A stretch of 64,000 nt of DNA, taken from contig DGWH01000038.1 of NCBI GenBank assembly GCA_002395225.1, positions 27,777 through 91,776 of the forward strand, given 5' to 3'. Of this stretch, positions 33,973-42,396 are shown piece by piece; position 1 is the stretch's first letter, and each line of letters starts with the position of its first letter. A program made the translations under genes and the position numbers. The notes under the pieces are model-generated. The model did no database searches and was not told where the DNA came from. It saw nothing but the letters and a program-made list of their open reading frames with translations. The stretch comes from Christensenella sp. UBA4263. Its GTDB lineage: Bacteria > Bacillota > Clostridia > Christensenellales > Aristaeellaceae.

Positions 33973-35465
33973 GGCTGCCCCCGTATAATCTGCCGGATCT
34001 GGTCCAACTCCAGACTGGCACGGACAATATCCGCGATCCGGTTGAACTCATGCTCACGAAAGTCCGCCATGGTCTGAATCCGGGAGGGCGACTGGTCCGG
34101 ATGCTCATGTCGCAGGTGAGCCCGCAGGGCGGAAAAGAAGAGACCGTCATCGAACAGGCCATGGAGGTAGGTGCCCAGCACGTTCCCCTCCGGATTGCAG
34201 AGGCCGTCGACGGCTCCGCGGATGGTGAGCCAGGGCACACAGTCACCGGGGCGGTTTTGGCCAGCGTGAATCTCATATCCGTCCAACATCTGTCCGTTCA
34301 TGCTGCTGAGCCATCCCGCAGAGCACTGGATCTGGCCGGTGGACTGGCGGGTCAGCTTTTCAGGGGAAAAGGTGACTTCCATGTCAAGGAGACCGAGACC
34401 GGCAATTTCAGGAACCCGGGATTCCACGTGCAGAGGGTCCAGAAGACGGGTGCCCAGCATCTGGTAGCCGCCGCAGATGCCGATCACGGTCCCGCCTTGA
34501 CGGGCATGACGGATGATCGGGACATCCATCCCGCGGTTGCGCAGGTCGATCAGGTCTTCTATGGTATTCTTGGTGCCCGGCAGGATGATGATGTCCGCGC
34601 CCGTGAGGTCAGAGGACTGCCGGGCATAGCTGACGCGGACGCCGGGCTGCAGGGTGAGAGCCTGAAAATCGGTAAAGTTTGAGATGTGGCGAAGCTTTAC
34701 GACGGAGACGTTCAGATCTCCCTCTCCGGCCGTTTGCCGGAACCGTTCGGTGATGCTGTCCTCATCTTCCAGTTCCACGTCCATCCAGGGGACGACTCCC
34801 AGCACCGGAACATGAATGCGCGATTCCAGCATCCGCAGACCGGGTTCGAGAATGCGCACATCCCCCCGGAATTTATTGATGATGACTCCTTTGACCCGGG
34901 CACGTTCCGCCTCGGTCAGCAGCAGAACCGTCCCCAGAAGGGACGCAAAGACGCCGCCCAGATTGATGTCGCCCACCAGAATGACCGGGGCATCTGCCGC
35001 CTCCGCCATGGACATGTTGACGATATCCCCGTCCCGCAGGTTGATTTCAGCCGGGCTTCCGGCCCCCTCCAGGATGATGCAGTCATAGTCCCGCTCCAGC
35101 GATTCATACACCTCGCGAATGTGGGTGCGCAGTTTGGGCTTGTACTGGTGGTATTCCACGGCGGTCATGGAGCCAACGGGCCGGCCGTCCACAATCACCT
35201 GACTGCGCCGGTCACCGGTGGGTTTCAGCAGAACAGGGTTCATGCGGATATCCGGTTCAAGGCCGGCGGCCTGGGCCTGGGTCACCTGGGCGCGGCCCAT
35301 CTCAAGACCATCTTTTGTCACATAGGAATTGAGGGCCATGTTCTGTGCCTTGAAAGGTGCACACCGGACCCCATCCTGATGCAGGATACGCAGAAGGGCA
35401 GAGCAAAGGACACTCTTCCCGACGGAGGAAGCGGTCCCCTGAATCATGAGAGATTTACCGCGCAT
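33969..35465 (-). CDS. cbiP: Cobyric acid synthase
   Basis: This 498-residue amidotransferase adds four amide groups to adenosylcobyrinate a,c-diamide. The N-terminal dethiobiotin-synthase-like nucleotide domain (MIQGTASSVGKS; PFKAQNMALNSYVT; LEGAGSPAEINLRDGDIVNM) is followed by a glutaminase domain (GICGGYQMLG, with the Cys; HGLFDD with the His). The ATG at 35465 overlaps the 3' end of cbiJ by 11 bases and has GGTGA upstream. Confidence 0.95.
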   Translation of the reverse strand: MRGKSLMIQGTASSVGKSVLCSALLRILHQDGVRCAPFKAQNMALNSYVTKDGLEMGRAQVTQAQAAGLEPDIRMNPVLLKPTGDRRSQVIVDGRPVGSMTAVEYHQYKPKLRTHIREVYESLERDYDCIILEGAGSPAEINLRDGDIVNMSMAEAADAPVILVGDINLGGVFASLLGTVLLLTEAERARVKGVIINKFRGDVRILEPGLRMLESRIHVPVLGVVPWMDVELEDEDSITERFRQTAGEGDLNVSVVKLRHISNFTDFQALTLQPGVRVSYARQSSDLTGADIIILPGTKNTIEDLIDLRNRGMDVPIIRHARQGGTVIGICGGYQMLGTRLLDPLHVESRVPEIAGLGLLDMEVTFSPEKLTRQSTGQIQCSAGWLSSMNGQMLDGYEIHAGQNRPGDCVPWLTIRGAVDGLCNPEGNVLGTYLHGLFDDGLFFSALRAHLRHEHPDQSPSRIQTMADFREHEFNRIADIVRASLELDQIRQIIRGQP

Positions 35466-36189
35466 TTTGTTCACCACAACTGTCTTTCGTGTCGGAATTG
35501 TCAGATTTTGGACGCTCGATGAGAATGATGTCAATGTTCAGGGCAAGGGCGGCCCGGACTTTTTCCGTGAGGCCGCCGGCGGCCCCGGAATCTTTGGTGA
35601 CCATGGTTCGAATATGCAGCTCCTCGAACAGGGCAAGGTTGAGATTCAGGGAAAAAGGCCCCTGCATGGCGCAGATATGGCTGGGCAGAATGCCGGCCTC
35701 CTGACAAAGCCGCAGGCTTTCCATGGACGGGAGAACGCGGACATAAAGCCGCTCCGGCGGGATGATCCGGGTATAGACGGAGAGGGTATGGGAACCGGTG
35801 GTCAGGTAAATGGGCCCTTCCGTCTCTGCCAGCACCTCGGCCGCTTCACGGGCATCCCGGACCGTGCGTACCTGTTTCCGCCAGTCGTCCTGTTCATCTG
35901 CCGGGCGCTCAATACGGGTCAGCGGGATGCCCAGTTTGCCGCAGCAGAACCGGATATTGGCCTGTACCTGAACGGCATAGGGGTGGGTGGCATCAATGAC
36001 CCGGCGGGGCCGGAGCGACAGCATCAGGGCCAGCATTTCCTCCCGGTTCAGCGCACCGACACGGCAGTCCGTTCCGGGCGGGAGAAGGGATCTGGCATAG
36101 TCGGAGGTGACACAGACCACCGCATCCGGTTCCCGGAGCAGGGCCTGCCGTCCCTCTGTTGTGCCGCCGAAAATCAGGGTATTGATCAT
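35455..36189 (-). CDS. cbiJ: Precorrin-6A / cobalt-precorrin-6A reductase
   Basis: This 244-residue NAD(P)H-dependent reductase of the corrin ring pathway has the N-terminal FGGTTEGR motif, VIDATHPYAVQVQANI, LTTGSHTL, and the C-terminal TKDSGAAGGLTEKVRAA block. A strong GAGGAGG site precedes the ATG, useful because 115 bases and a repeat element separate it from cobD. Confidence 0.93.
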   Translation of the reverse strand: MINTLIFGGTTEGRQALLREPDAVVCVTSDYARSLLPPGTDCRVGALNREEMLALMLSLRPRRVIDATHPYAVQVQANIRFCCGKLGIPLTRIERPADEQDDWRKQVRTVRDAREAAEVLAETEGPIYLTTGSHTLSVYTRIIPPERLYVRVLPSMESLRLCQEAGILPSHICAMQGPFSLNLNLALFEELHIRTMVTKDSGAAGGLTEKVRAALALNIDIILIERPKSDNSDTKDSCGEQNAR

Positions 36190-36242
36190 GCCGGTGATTC
36201 CTCCTCAGTGTTAGTCTTTCGCCTGCCCAACTTCATTCCGGC

Positions 36243-36284
36243 CATAATTTGACTTGACTGCCGCTGTGCGACAGGACAATTCGT
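36243..36284 (+). repeat. Dispersed hairpin repeat, copy 5
   Basis: ATAATTTGACTTGA then CTGCCGC-TGT-GCGACAG (36258-36274, one mismatched pair) then GACAATT. It sits in the 115-base gap between cobD and cbiJ, the largest gap within the otherwise overlapping cobalamin operon. Confidence 0.7.
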
Positions 36285-36304
36285 TCACTTCCTGGTTTTA
36301 TCCG

Positions 36305-37285
36305 TCAGGATTGAAGCGCTTTTTCCAGTTCCGTGACGAGGCGTGTGTTTTCCGCCTCAAGCCGGACCGCCAGACGGAGGTAATGAGCACTGAGGCCAAA
36401 GGATTCACAGGTCCGGACCAGGATGCCCCGCTGTTTCAGTGCCCGGACCGTGTCCTGCATCTCGCGGGGAAAGCGGACCAGGAGGAAATTGGCAGCACTG
36501 GGGGCAACATCTGCTCCAAGTGCCTGCAGCTGATGGGCAAAGATGGCGCGCCGCCGGGCATTGAGATGGCAGTCTTCCTCCAGTTCCTGCAGGTGATCCG
36601 GAAGAGCGGCGGCAATTTCCGCTGCCTGCGCCGAGATAGACCAGGGGAGCATGCGCTCTGCCAGTGCAGCAACGGCGGCGGCATCCCCGGCGATGTATCC
36701 CAGACGAATCCCCGGGATACACAGAACCTTGGTCATGGAACCGGCCACAATCAGGCCCGGACGGACAAGGTGCCTTACGCTTTCCTCCGGCGCGAAGCCG
36801 ATGAACGCCTCATCCACCAGAAGCTCCGCGGACACGGCATGGACTTGGTCATACTCGACCATGATCTGTCCGGCACTCAATAGACGCCCGTCCGGGTTAT
36901 TGGGATTGCACAGAACAAGGGTATCGTCTTTATGAAGTGCCGTCTCAAATGGCGCGGTTTCCCTTCCGTGTACAGCGGCCCGGGCGGCGTATTCCCCGAA
37001 GGTTGGGCGGGTTATGAGCACGCGGCCTTTTCTGACGGAAAGAATCAGGTCAATGGCGGCTGCTCCGCCGGCCGTGGGCAGCACCTGTTCCTCGGGCAGA
37101 CCCAGGGATCTGGCCAGTCCGGCTCGGGCACTGCGCATGGACCGGTCCGGATAATAGCGGACACGGTCAAGTGACCGGACAAGGACGTCCCGGACCCATT
37201 CGGGCGGCCCTTCCGGACGGAGATTGGCGGAAAAGTCCAGCCAGCTTCTGGGATCGCCTTCCCACACATTCCCGCCGTGGATCAT
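36305..37285 (-). CDS. cobD: Threonine-phosphate decarboxylase
   Basis: A 326-residue fold-type I PLP enzyme related to histidinol-phosphate aminotransferase. It has MIHGGNVWEG at the N-terminus (typical of CobD), LCNPNNPDGRLL, LLVDEAFIGFAPEES, and the PLP lysine in GSMTKVLCIPGIRLGY. It makes aminopropanol phosphate from threonine phosphate for CbiB. The start lies in the stop of cbiA (ATGA). Length is a little short for the family, about 360 residues being common. Confidence 0.92.
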   Translation of the reverse strand: MIHGGNVWEGDPRSWLDFSANLRPEGPPEWVRDVLVRSLDRVRYYPDRSMRSARAGLARSLGLPEEQVLPTAGGAAAIDLILSVRKGRVLITRPTFGEYAARAAVHGRETAPFETALHKDDTLVLCNPNNPDGRLLSAGQIMVEYDQVHAVSAELLVDEAFIGFAPEESVRHLVRPGLIVAGSMTKVLCIPGIRLGYIAGDAAAVAALAERMLPWSISAQAAEIAAALPDHLQELEEDCHLNARRRAIFAHQLQALGADVAPSAANFLLVRFPREMQDTVRALKQRGILVRTCESFGLSAHYLRLAVRLEAENTRLVTELEKALQS

Positions 37286-38580
37286 CCCCAGAACCTCCGT
37301 ATCAGTTCCGGCCGCCCGGCAAACATGACGTGAGCAAAGGCACCCAGGGTATGTGCTTTCCGGTAGCCGCAGGCCCAGGACTTGTCCGGCTGTCCGGCTT
37401 TGGTGACCGTATAGACTGTTTCTGCGCCGGGCAGCATTTGCACCGCCGCGTGGTGAAATTCGTGAGCGGGAAAAGTCAGGCCGGACAGATCATGAACGGT
37501 GCAATAGCCAAAGCGCTGGAGCCGCCGGGTCATATGACAAGAGATCGGCAGAAAACCGACCATGGATTTGTCATCTATGTCCTGGCCCAGGTACATGAGC
37601 CCGCCGCATTCCGCATAGCAGGGAAGGCCGCCGGCAAGCGCGTCAAAGACAGCCTTGCGCATGAGGGTGTTTTCCTGCAGGGCATCTGCAAACACCTCCG
37701 GAAATCCGCCGCCCAGATACAGCCCGTCCAGATGATCGGGAAGTACCGAATCGTGAATGGGGGAAAAGGGGCAGAGGGTCATGCCGCACCGCTGCAGCAG
37801 ATCCAGATTATCCGGATAGTAAAAATGGAACGCCTCATCCCGGGCAATGCCAAGCCGGAAACCGCCGAAATCCGGCAAAGGTTCCGGAACGGTTTCCGGA
37901 AGCGGTTCTGCCTTGGCGGCCAGGTCCAACATGGCAGCCGTATCAAGGGTCTGCGCGGCGTCTCTGAGAGCAGCCGTGACGCGCTGATGCAGGGCCCGGG
38001 TTTCCACGGCGGGAATAAGGCCCAGATGCCTGGAGTGGAAAACCAGATCCGTCTGCCGGTGCAGGTAACCGACACAGGGCAAACCGCAGTATCTTTCAAT
38101 GGCATCGCGGATCAGGGAATAGTGGTGCTGGCCGGAAACGCGGTTGACGAGGACGCCGGCGATCTGGCTGGGCGTTTGAAACTGGCAGAAACCCTTTACC
38201 GCGGCGGCCACACTGGCGGCCCCGCCGGAGCCATCCACCACCAGGATGACAGGGGTACGAATCATCCTGGCGAGATCCCAGGTGGAACAGGACAGGGAAA
38301 TGTCAAGCCCGTCGTAATAGCCCATGACCCCCTCAATGATCCCAACGTCCATGACACGGTTCAGGACGCGGAACAGGTCCGCATCCGGCATGAGCCAGCG
38401 GTCCAGATTATAGGACGCGGTGCCGCAGATAACCTGATGGAATTCCGGGTCAATGTAGTCGGGCCCCACCTTGTAAGGGGCAACCTGCAGGCCCTGCCGG
38501 GTCAGGGCGGCCATGACCAGCAGGGAGGCGGTGGTTTTTCCACAGCCACTGCCGGTACCGGCAATGATCAGGCGGTTCAT
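37282..38580 (-). CDS. cbiA: Cobyrinic acid a,c-diamide synthase
   Basis: The 432-residue glutamine-dependent amidotransferase has the N-terminal nucleotide domain (IIAGTGSGCGKTTASLLVMA; VGPDYIDPEFHQ; GVMGYYDG) and the C-terminal glutaminase domain with Cys in CYAECGGLMYLGQ and the EFHHA histidine segment. It overlaps both cbiC and cobD by four bases. Confidence 0.95.
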   Translation of the reverse strand: MNRLIIAGTGSGCGKTTASLLVMAALTRQGLQVAPYKVGPDYIDPEFHQVICGTASYNLDRWLMPDADLFRVLNRVMDVGIIEGVMGYYDGLDISLSCSTWDLARMIRTPVILVVDGSGGAASVAAAVKGFCQFQTPSQIAGVLVNRVSGQHHYSLIRDAIERYCGLPCVGYLHRQTDLVFHSRHLGLIPAVETRALHQRVTAALRDAAQTLDTAAMLDLAAKAEPLPETVPEPLPDFGGFRLGIARDEAFHFYYPDNLDLLQRCGMTLCPFSPIHDSVLPDHLDGLYLGGGFPEVFADALQENTLMRKAVFDALAGGLPCYAECGGLMYLGQDIDDKSMVGFLPISCHMTRRLQRFGYCTVHDLSGLTFPAHEFHHAAVQMLPGAETVYTVTKAGQPDKSWACGYRKAHTLGAFAHVMFAGRPELIRRFWG

Positions 38581-39206
38581 GAGCGCACCCCCGGAATGCC
38601 GTACATCAGGGCATTGACAATGGCCGAGGCCACGGTACTGCCGCCCCGGCGTCCCCGGGAAACGATGCAGGGAAGGCCGCTGGTGAGGAGCTGCTCCTTG
38701 GCCTCCACCACATTGACAAAGCCCACCGGGACCCCGATCACGGCCAGGTCATCGGCGATGGAACGGTCCGCAGAAAGGCGGCTGAACAGGGACAGGAGGA
38801 AGGTGGGGGCGTTTCCGCAGACCAGCAGTTTCGGACCCGGCAGGGTCAGGGCATGTTCCATGCTCAGCCATGCCCGGGTCTGGCCGGATATCCGGGCCTT
38901 TTCCGCCACTTCCGGACTGGCCATGAAACAGCAGGCACGGACCCCGAGGCGGGTGAGGGCACTTTTATTAATGCCGGCCAGTGCCATATTGGTATCGGTG
39001 ATCACCGTACAGCCGCGCATGAGCAGGTCACGCATAGCCGGGACAACGCCCGGGGTAAAGGTGAGGGTTTCGGCAAATGAGAAATCGGCCGTGGCATGGA
39101 TGGTCCGCAGCACGATGGGCCGGATTTCCTCCGGCACCTGCACCTGCAGTTCGGATTCAATGATGGCCATGCTGGCCTGTTCAATTTCCATGGGGGACAT
39201 TACCAT
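38577..39206 (-). CDS. cbiC: Cobalt-precorrin-8 methylmutase
   Basis: The 209-residue isomerase moves a methyl group to give cobyrinate. Typical blocks are IVLRTIHATADFSFAETLTF with the key histidine, TDTNMALAGINK, VCGNAPTFLLSL and VGVPVGFVNVVEAKEQL-type FVNVVEAKEQL. AAAGGAG lies directly before; two ATGs, 39206 and 39200, are possible. It overlaps the end of cobA. Confidence 0.95.
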   Translation of the reverse strand: MVMSPMEIEQASMAIIESELQVQVPEEIRPIVLRTIHATADFSFAETLTFTPGVVPAMRDLLMRGCTVITDTNMALAGINKSALTRLGVRACCFMASPEVAEKARISGQTRAWLSMEHALTLPGPKLLVCGNAPTFLLSLFSRLSADRSIADDLAVIGVPVGFVNVVEAKEQLLTSGLPCIVSRGRRGGSTVASAIVNALMYGIPGVRS

Positions 39207-39727
39207 TCGACTCCTTTGCGGGCACTGAGCTGTTCCGTCTGATACGGATGCCGGACCATCTCCATGCGAGTGATATAATCCGCCCGGGCCAGAAAGCTTT
39301 CCGGAGCACTGCGGCCGGTTGAAACGGTTTCACCGCAGGCCAGAGAAATATCCAGCAGGGACAGGGCAAGCGTTTCCGGCACCAGCTCAAGGGTGACGGC
39401 GTTATTGAGTTCATCCAGGAGGATCAGGTCCGGATGAAAGGTGTCAATTTGGGCTGGAAGGGTTTCGGCAAAGGCGGTATGCTCAAGGGCCGTCTGCCGG
39501 CGCTCCTCCGGGCTCATCCGGAACGTGAAATTCGGGATCGAGGGGGCGGTCAGGACGGCGGCATTCGGAAAGTGACGCAGGGCAATTAACTCTCCTGAAT
39601 TGCCTTTTTTGAGAAACTGGACGGTCAGCACCTTCATGCCGTGGCCCAGAAAACGCAGGGCCATGCCCATTCCGGCGGTCGTCTTTCCCTTGCCGTTTCC
39701 GATATAGAGATGCAGTTTATGGATCAT
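39200..39727 (-). CDS. cobA: Cob(I)yrinic acid a,c-diamide adenosyltransferase
   Basis: A 175-residue BtuR/CobO-type enzyme with the P-loop IGNGKGKTTAGMGMALR, FLKKGNSGEL, LILLDELNNAV and EMVRHPY. It adds the adenosyl ligand to the corrinoid. The ATG at 39727 (MIHKLHLYIG) overlaps the 3' end of cbiD by 11 bases; a start nine codons earlier is possible but unlike the family. Confidence 0.93.
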   Translation of the reverse strand: MIHKLHLYIGNGKGKTTAGMGMALRFLGHGMKVLTVQFLKKGNSGELIALRHFPNAAVLTAPSIPNFTFRMSPEERRQTALEHTAFAETLPAQIDTFHPDLILLDELNNAVTLELVPETLALSLLDISLACGETVSTGRSAPESFLARADYITRMEMVRHPYQTEQLSARKGVEW

Positions 39728-40760
39728 GAAAACCTCCGAGAACTGAGCCGGCATTGTCCAGCATCAGGGTATCCACCCGGACCCGCTCATGGGTGCGTGC
39801 CCGGGCATACCGGCTGGCCGCTTCACAGAGACGGGACCAGACCGATGAATAACCGGCCTCCGCGATGACCGGAATCAGGCCGTCCAGGGTGACCGCCTCC
39901 ATAACCTGATTCAGCAGGGAAAGCGGTGCGCCCATCAGGGCCAGGTGCGCGGTGAGGGTTTCCCTGCGGCCATCCCCGTACTGGCTGTGGGTCTGCATGC
40001 AGCCGCTGGCCACCTTGACCAGCTTTCCGGGCTGGCCGGCCAGCAGAACCCGGGAAATTCCCAGGGATTCCGCTGTGTCCAGTGCGGCGCCGACGAAGTT
40101 GCTCATCTGCACGCAGGGCAGGTCAGGACGCAGATGCCGGAGGGCCTGTTCCCCCTGACTGCCAAACACAAGTCCCAGCGAGCCTGCGCCGCCGGCACGG
40201 TGCATCTGCATTTCAAGACGCACGGTTTCTATCATGGCGGATTCGCTCATGGGATGGACGATGCCGGTGGTGCCGAGGATGGAAAGTCCTCCCTCAATCC
40301 CCAGCCGGGGATTAAAGGTACGGCGGGCCAGTTCAGCGCCGCCGGTAATGCCGACAGTGACATCGGTGGCGCAGGAACCAAAGACGGAGCGGACGGCTTT
40401 TTCAATCATTTCCCGGGGCACGGGGTTAATGGCCGCCTCTCCCGGCGGCAGTTTCAGCCCCGGCCGGGTCACCGTGCCGACGCCCTCACCGGCGTGAAAC
40501 CGGATCGGGCCATCTGTGTCACAGGGCACGACCTCTGCCCAGACCTCGCAGCCGTCGGTGATGTCGGGATCATCCCCGGCATCCTTGAAAACGGCGCAGC
40601 GATAGGGGGAAAGGGCGTGAACTGCGGGCACATACCGGGCATCCGGCAGGACCAGGGTGACCCGGTCCGGCATTTCCCCGGTTTGCCGCCAGAGACAGGA
40701 AGCCAGGGCGCAGGCGGCAGCACAGCTGCCGGTGGTAAATCCGTTTCGGAGCGGGGTCAT
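39717..40760 (-). CDS. cbiD: Cobalt-precorrin-5B C1-methyltransferase
   Basis: This 347-residue enzyme of the anaerobic corrin pathway has the signatures RNGFTTGSCAAACALAS, EGVGTVTRPGLKLPPGEAAI (family GxGTVTxPGL), GITGGAELARRTFNPRLG and GTTGIVHPMSE. Presence of CbiD and CbiG marks the cobalt-early, oxygen-independent route. It is coupled to cbiG (ATGA) and cobA. Confidence 0.96.
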   Translation of the reverse strand: MTPLRNGFTTGSCAAACALASCLWRQTGEMPDRVTLVLPDARYVPAVHALSPYRCAVFKDAGDDPDITDGCEVWAEVVPCDTDGPIRFHAGEGVGTVTRPGLKLPPGEAAINPVPREMIEKAVRSVFGSCATDVTVGITGGAELARRTFNPRLGIEGGLSILGTTGIVHPMSESAMIETVRLEMQMHRAGGAGSLGLVFGSQGEQALRHLRPDLPCVQMSNFVGAALDTAESLGISRVLLAGQPGKLVKVASGCMQTHSQYGDGRRETLTAHLALMGAPLSLLNQVMEAVTLDGLIPVIAEAGYSSVWSRLCEAASRYARARTHERVRVDTLMLDNAGSVLGGFHDP

Positions 40761-41641
40761 AATTGTGCCTCCCCGGCCAGTGCCAGCGTGATGCCTTTAA
40801 AGACGGTTTTTCCGGTAAGCAATTGTCCGCCGAACAAAACGGCGGCCCGCTCGCAGACATTGTCCACGCCGACAGCTGCCTCGACAAATGCGGAGGGGAG
40901 AAAGTCGCCGGGCAGCTGGCGGAGCCTGTCCGCGTCTGCCGTCAGGAGGGGCAGATGATAGCGCCGGCAGAAAAGAACGAAGGCTTCCTCGTCCTGCTTG
41001 CGGTCTATGGTGGCCAGAGCCCGCAGGGAGAGAAGGGAAACGCCGCAGTCGGCAAGAAACTGCCGCACACATTCCTCAAAGAGAACGGGATCCGTTCCGC
41101 GGCGGCATCCGGCGCCCAGCACCAGGGTGCGGGGACGCAGCCAGAGCGTCACGGGAAACGGCGGTTTCAGGGTTCGCTCCGTAATGGCCACGCCCACCGG
41201 CAAATGGTTCAGGGTGGCGGCGGAAACGGCCTGAATGGCCTCCGGGTTCTGGATGGCGCAGTTTTCCCGCACGGCAAAGCTGTCAATGGCGGGCAGTCCG
41301 CGCAGGTCCGTGGCGGTGGTAATGACCGGATCCGCGCCGGTCTTTTCGGCCAGGGCGAGGGCCAGGTCATTGGCGCCGCCGATGTGCCCCGAGAGGAGTG
41401 AGATGATATGCTGTCCGGACTCGTCCATGACTAGGACAGCCGGGTCCGTGGTCTTGTCCCGGATCAGCGGGGCAATGGCCCGTACGGCAATCCCGCAGGC
41501 CCCGATATAAAGAAGCGCATCTGAATCGGGAAAGTGTGCCCTTGTCCACTCCATGACCGGGATGCCCCGGTCCACGGGAAAGCCCAGGAATTTTTCCCAT
41601 TGCCGGCCCCGCTCGGTAAAGGCGATTGCCGCAATGTTCAT
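40757..41641 (-). CDS. cbiG: Cobalt-precorrin-5A hydrolase
   Basis: A 294-residue protein that opens the delta-lactone of cobalt-precorrin-5A and releases acetaldehyde. It has the N-terminal CbiG region, LIRDKTTDPAVLVMDESGQH and SLLSGHIGGANDLAL, and the C-terminal region GCRRGTDPVLFEECV, LATIDRKQDEEAF. It overlaps cbiF and cbiD by four bases each. Confidence 0.94.
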   Translation of the reverse strand: MNIAAIAFTERGRQWEKFLGFPVDRGIPVMEWTRAHFPDSDALLYIGACGIAVRAIAPLIRDKTTDPAVLVMDESGQHIISLLSGHIGGANDLALALAEKTGADPVITTATDLRGLPAIDSFAVRENCAIQNPEAIQAVSAATLNHLPVGVAITERTLKPPFPVTLWLRPRTLVLGAGCRRGTDPVLFEECVRQFLADCGVSLLSLRALATIDRKQDEEAFVLFCRRYHLPLLTADADRLRQLPGDFLPSAFVEAAVGVDNVCERAAVLFGGQLLTGKTVFKGITLALAGEAQL

Positions 41642-42381
41642 TTCTTTCCCTCCCGGTATCCGTGGGTGAACGAAGGGTCATACAGTTTGGAGCGTTCCTG
41701 ACTGCCGGAAAGAAAATCGCCCACCAGCACCAGCGCGGTTTTCCGGATTTCCGAGGCCTTTTGCGGAAGGTCGCTGAGGGTCCCGCGAATGATGGCCTGA
41801 TCCGGCCAGGACGCCCGGGATACGACAGCTGCCGGGGTATCGGACCGGTAACCGCCCTCTATGAGTTCCCGGCAAAGGTCCGGGAGCATGGAAACGCTGA
41901 GAAACAGAACCATGGTGGACTGGTGCCGGGCCAGTGAACGGATCTGTTCCCGGTCCGGCACCGGGGTCCGGCCGGCCATACGGGAAACGATGACGGTCTG
42001 GCTCACGCCCGGCAGGGTGTATTCGGTTCGGAGTGCCGCTGCGGCGGCGCTCATGGAGCTGACGCCAGGCACGATCTCATACGGCAGGCCCAGTCGAGTC
42101 AGGGCGTCCATCTGCTCCTGAATGGCGCCGTACAGGGAAGGATCTCCGGTATGCAGACGCACAATGGTTTCCCCGGGACAGGACTGAATAGCGGAGATGA
42201 CCTCCTCCAGCGTCATGCTGGAACTGTCCAGGCAGGTGCACCGTGGCGGGCACTCGGAAAGGAGTTCCGGGTTGACCAGGGAACCGGCATAGATGACCAG
42301 ATCCGCCTGCCGGAGAATGCGGGCACCGCGAAGGGTGATCAGGTCGGGTGCGCCGGGGCCGGCGCCGATAAAGTAAATCAT
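41638..42381 (-). CDS. cbiF: Cobalt-precorrin-4 C11-methyltransferase
   Basis: A 247-residue SAM-dependent tetrapyrrole methyltransferase: IGAGPGAPDLITLRGARIL, VIYAGSLVNPELL, VRLHTGDPSLYGAIQEQM, IVPGVSSMSAAAAAL. It methylates C-11 of cobalt-precorrin-4. It has its own GGAGG site and ends in the start of cbiG. Confidence 0.95.
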   Translation of the reverse strand: MIYFIGAGPGAPDLITLRGARILRQADLVIYAGSLVNPELLSECPPRCTCLDSSSMTLEEVISAIQSCPGETIVRLHTGDPSLYGAIQEQMDALTRLGLPYEIVPGVSSMSAAAAALRTEYTLPGVSQTVIVSRMAGRTPVPDREQIRSLARHQSTMVLFLSVSMLPDLCRELIEGGYRSDTPAAVVSRASWPDQAIIRGTLSDLPQKASEIRKTALVLVGDFLSGSQERSKLYDPSFTHGYREGKK

Positions 42382-42396
42382 TTCTGCCTCCGATGA

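Noticed and set aside
37171..39228. A 685-codon plus-strand open frame opposite cbiA and cbiC.
   Set aside because: It is antisense to two clearly recognised cobalamin genes with intact motifs, has no recognisable domain, and arises from the GC-rich codon pattern.
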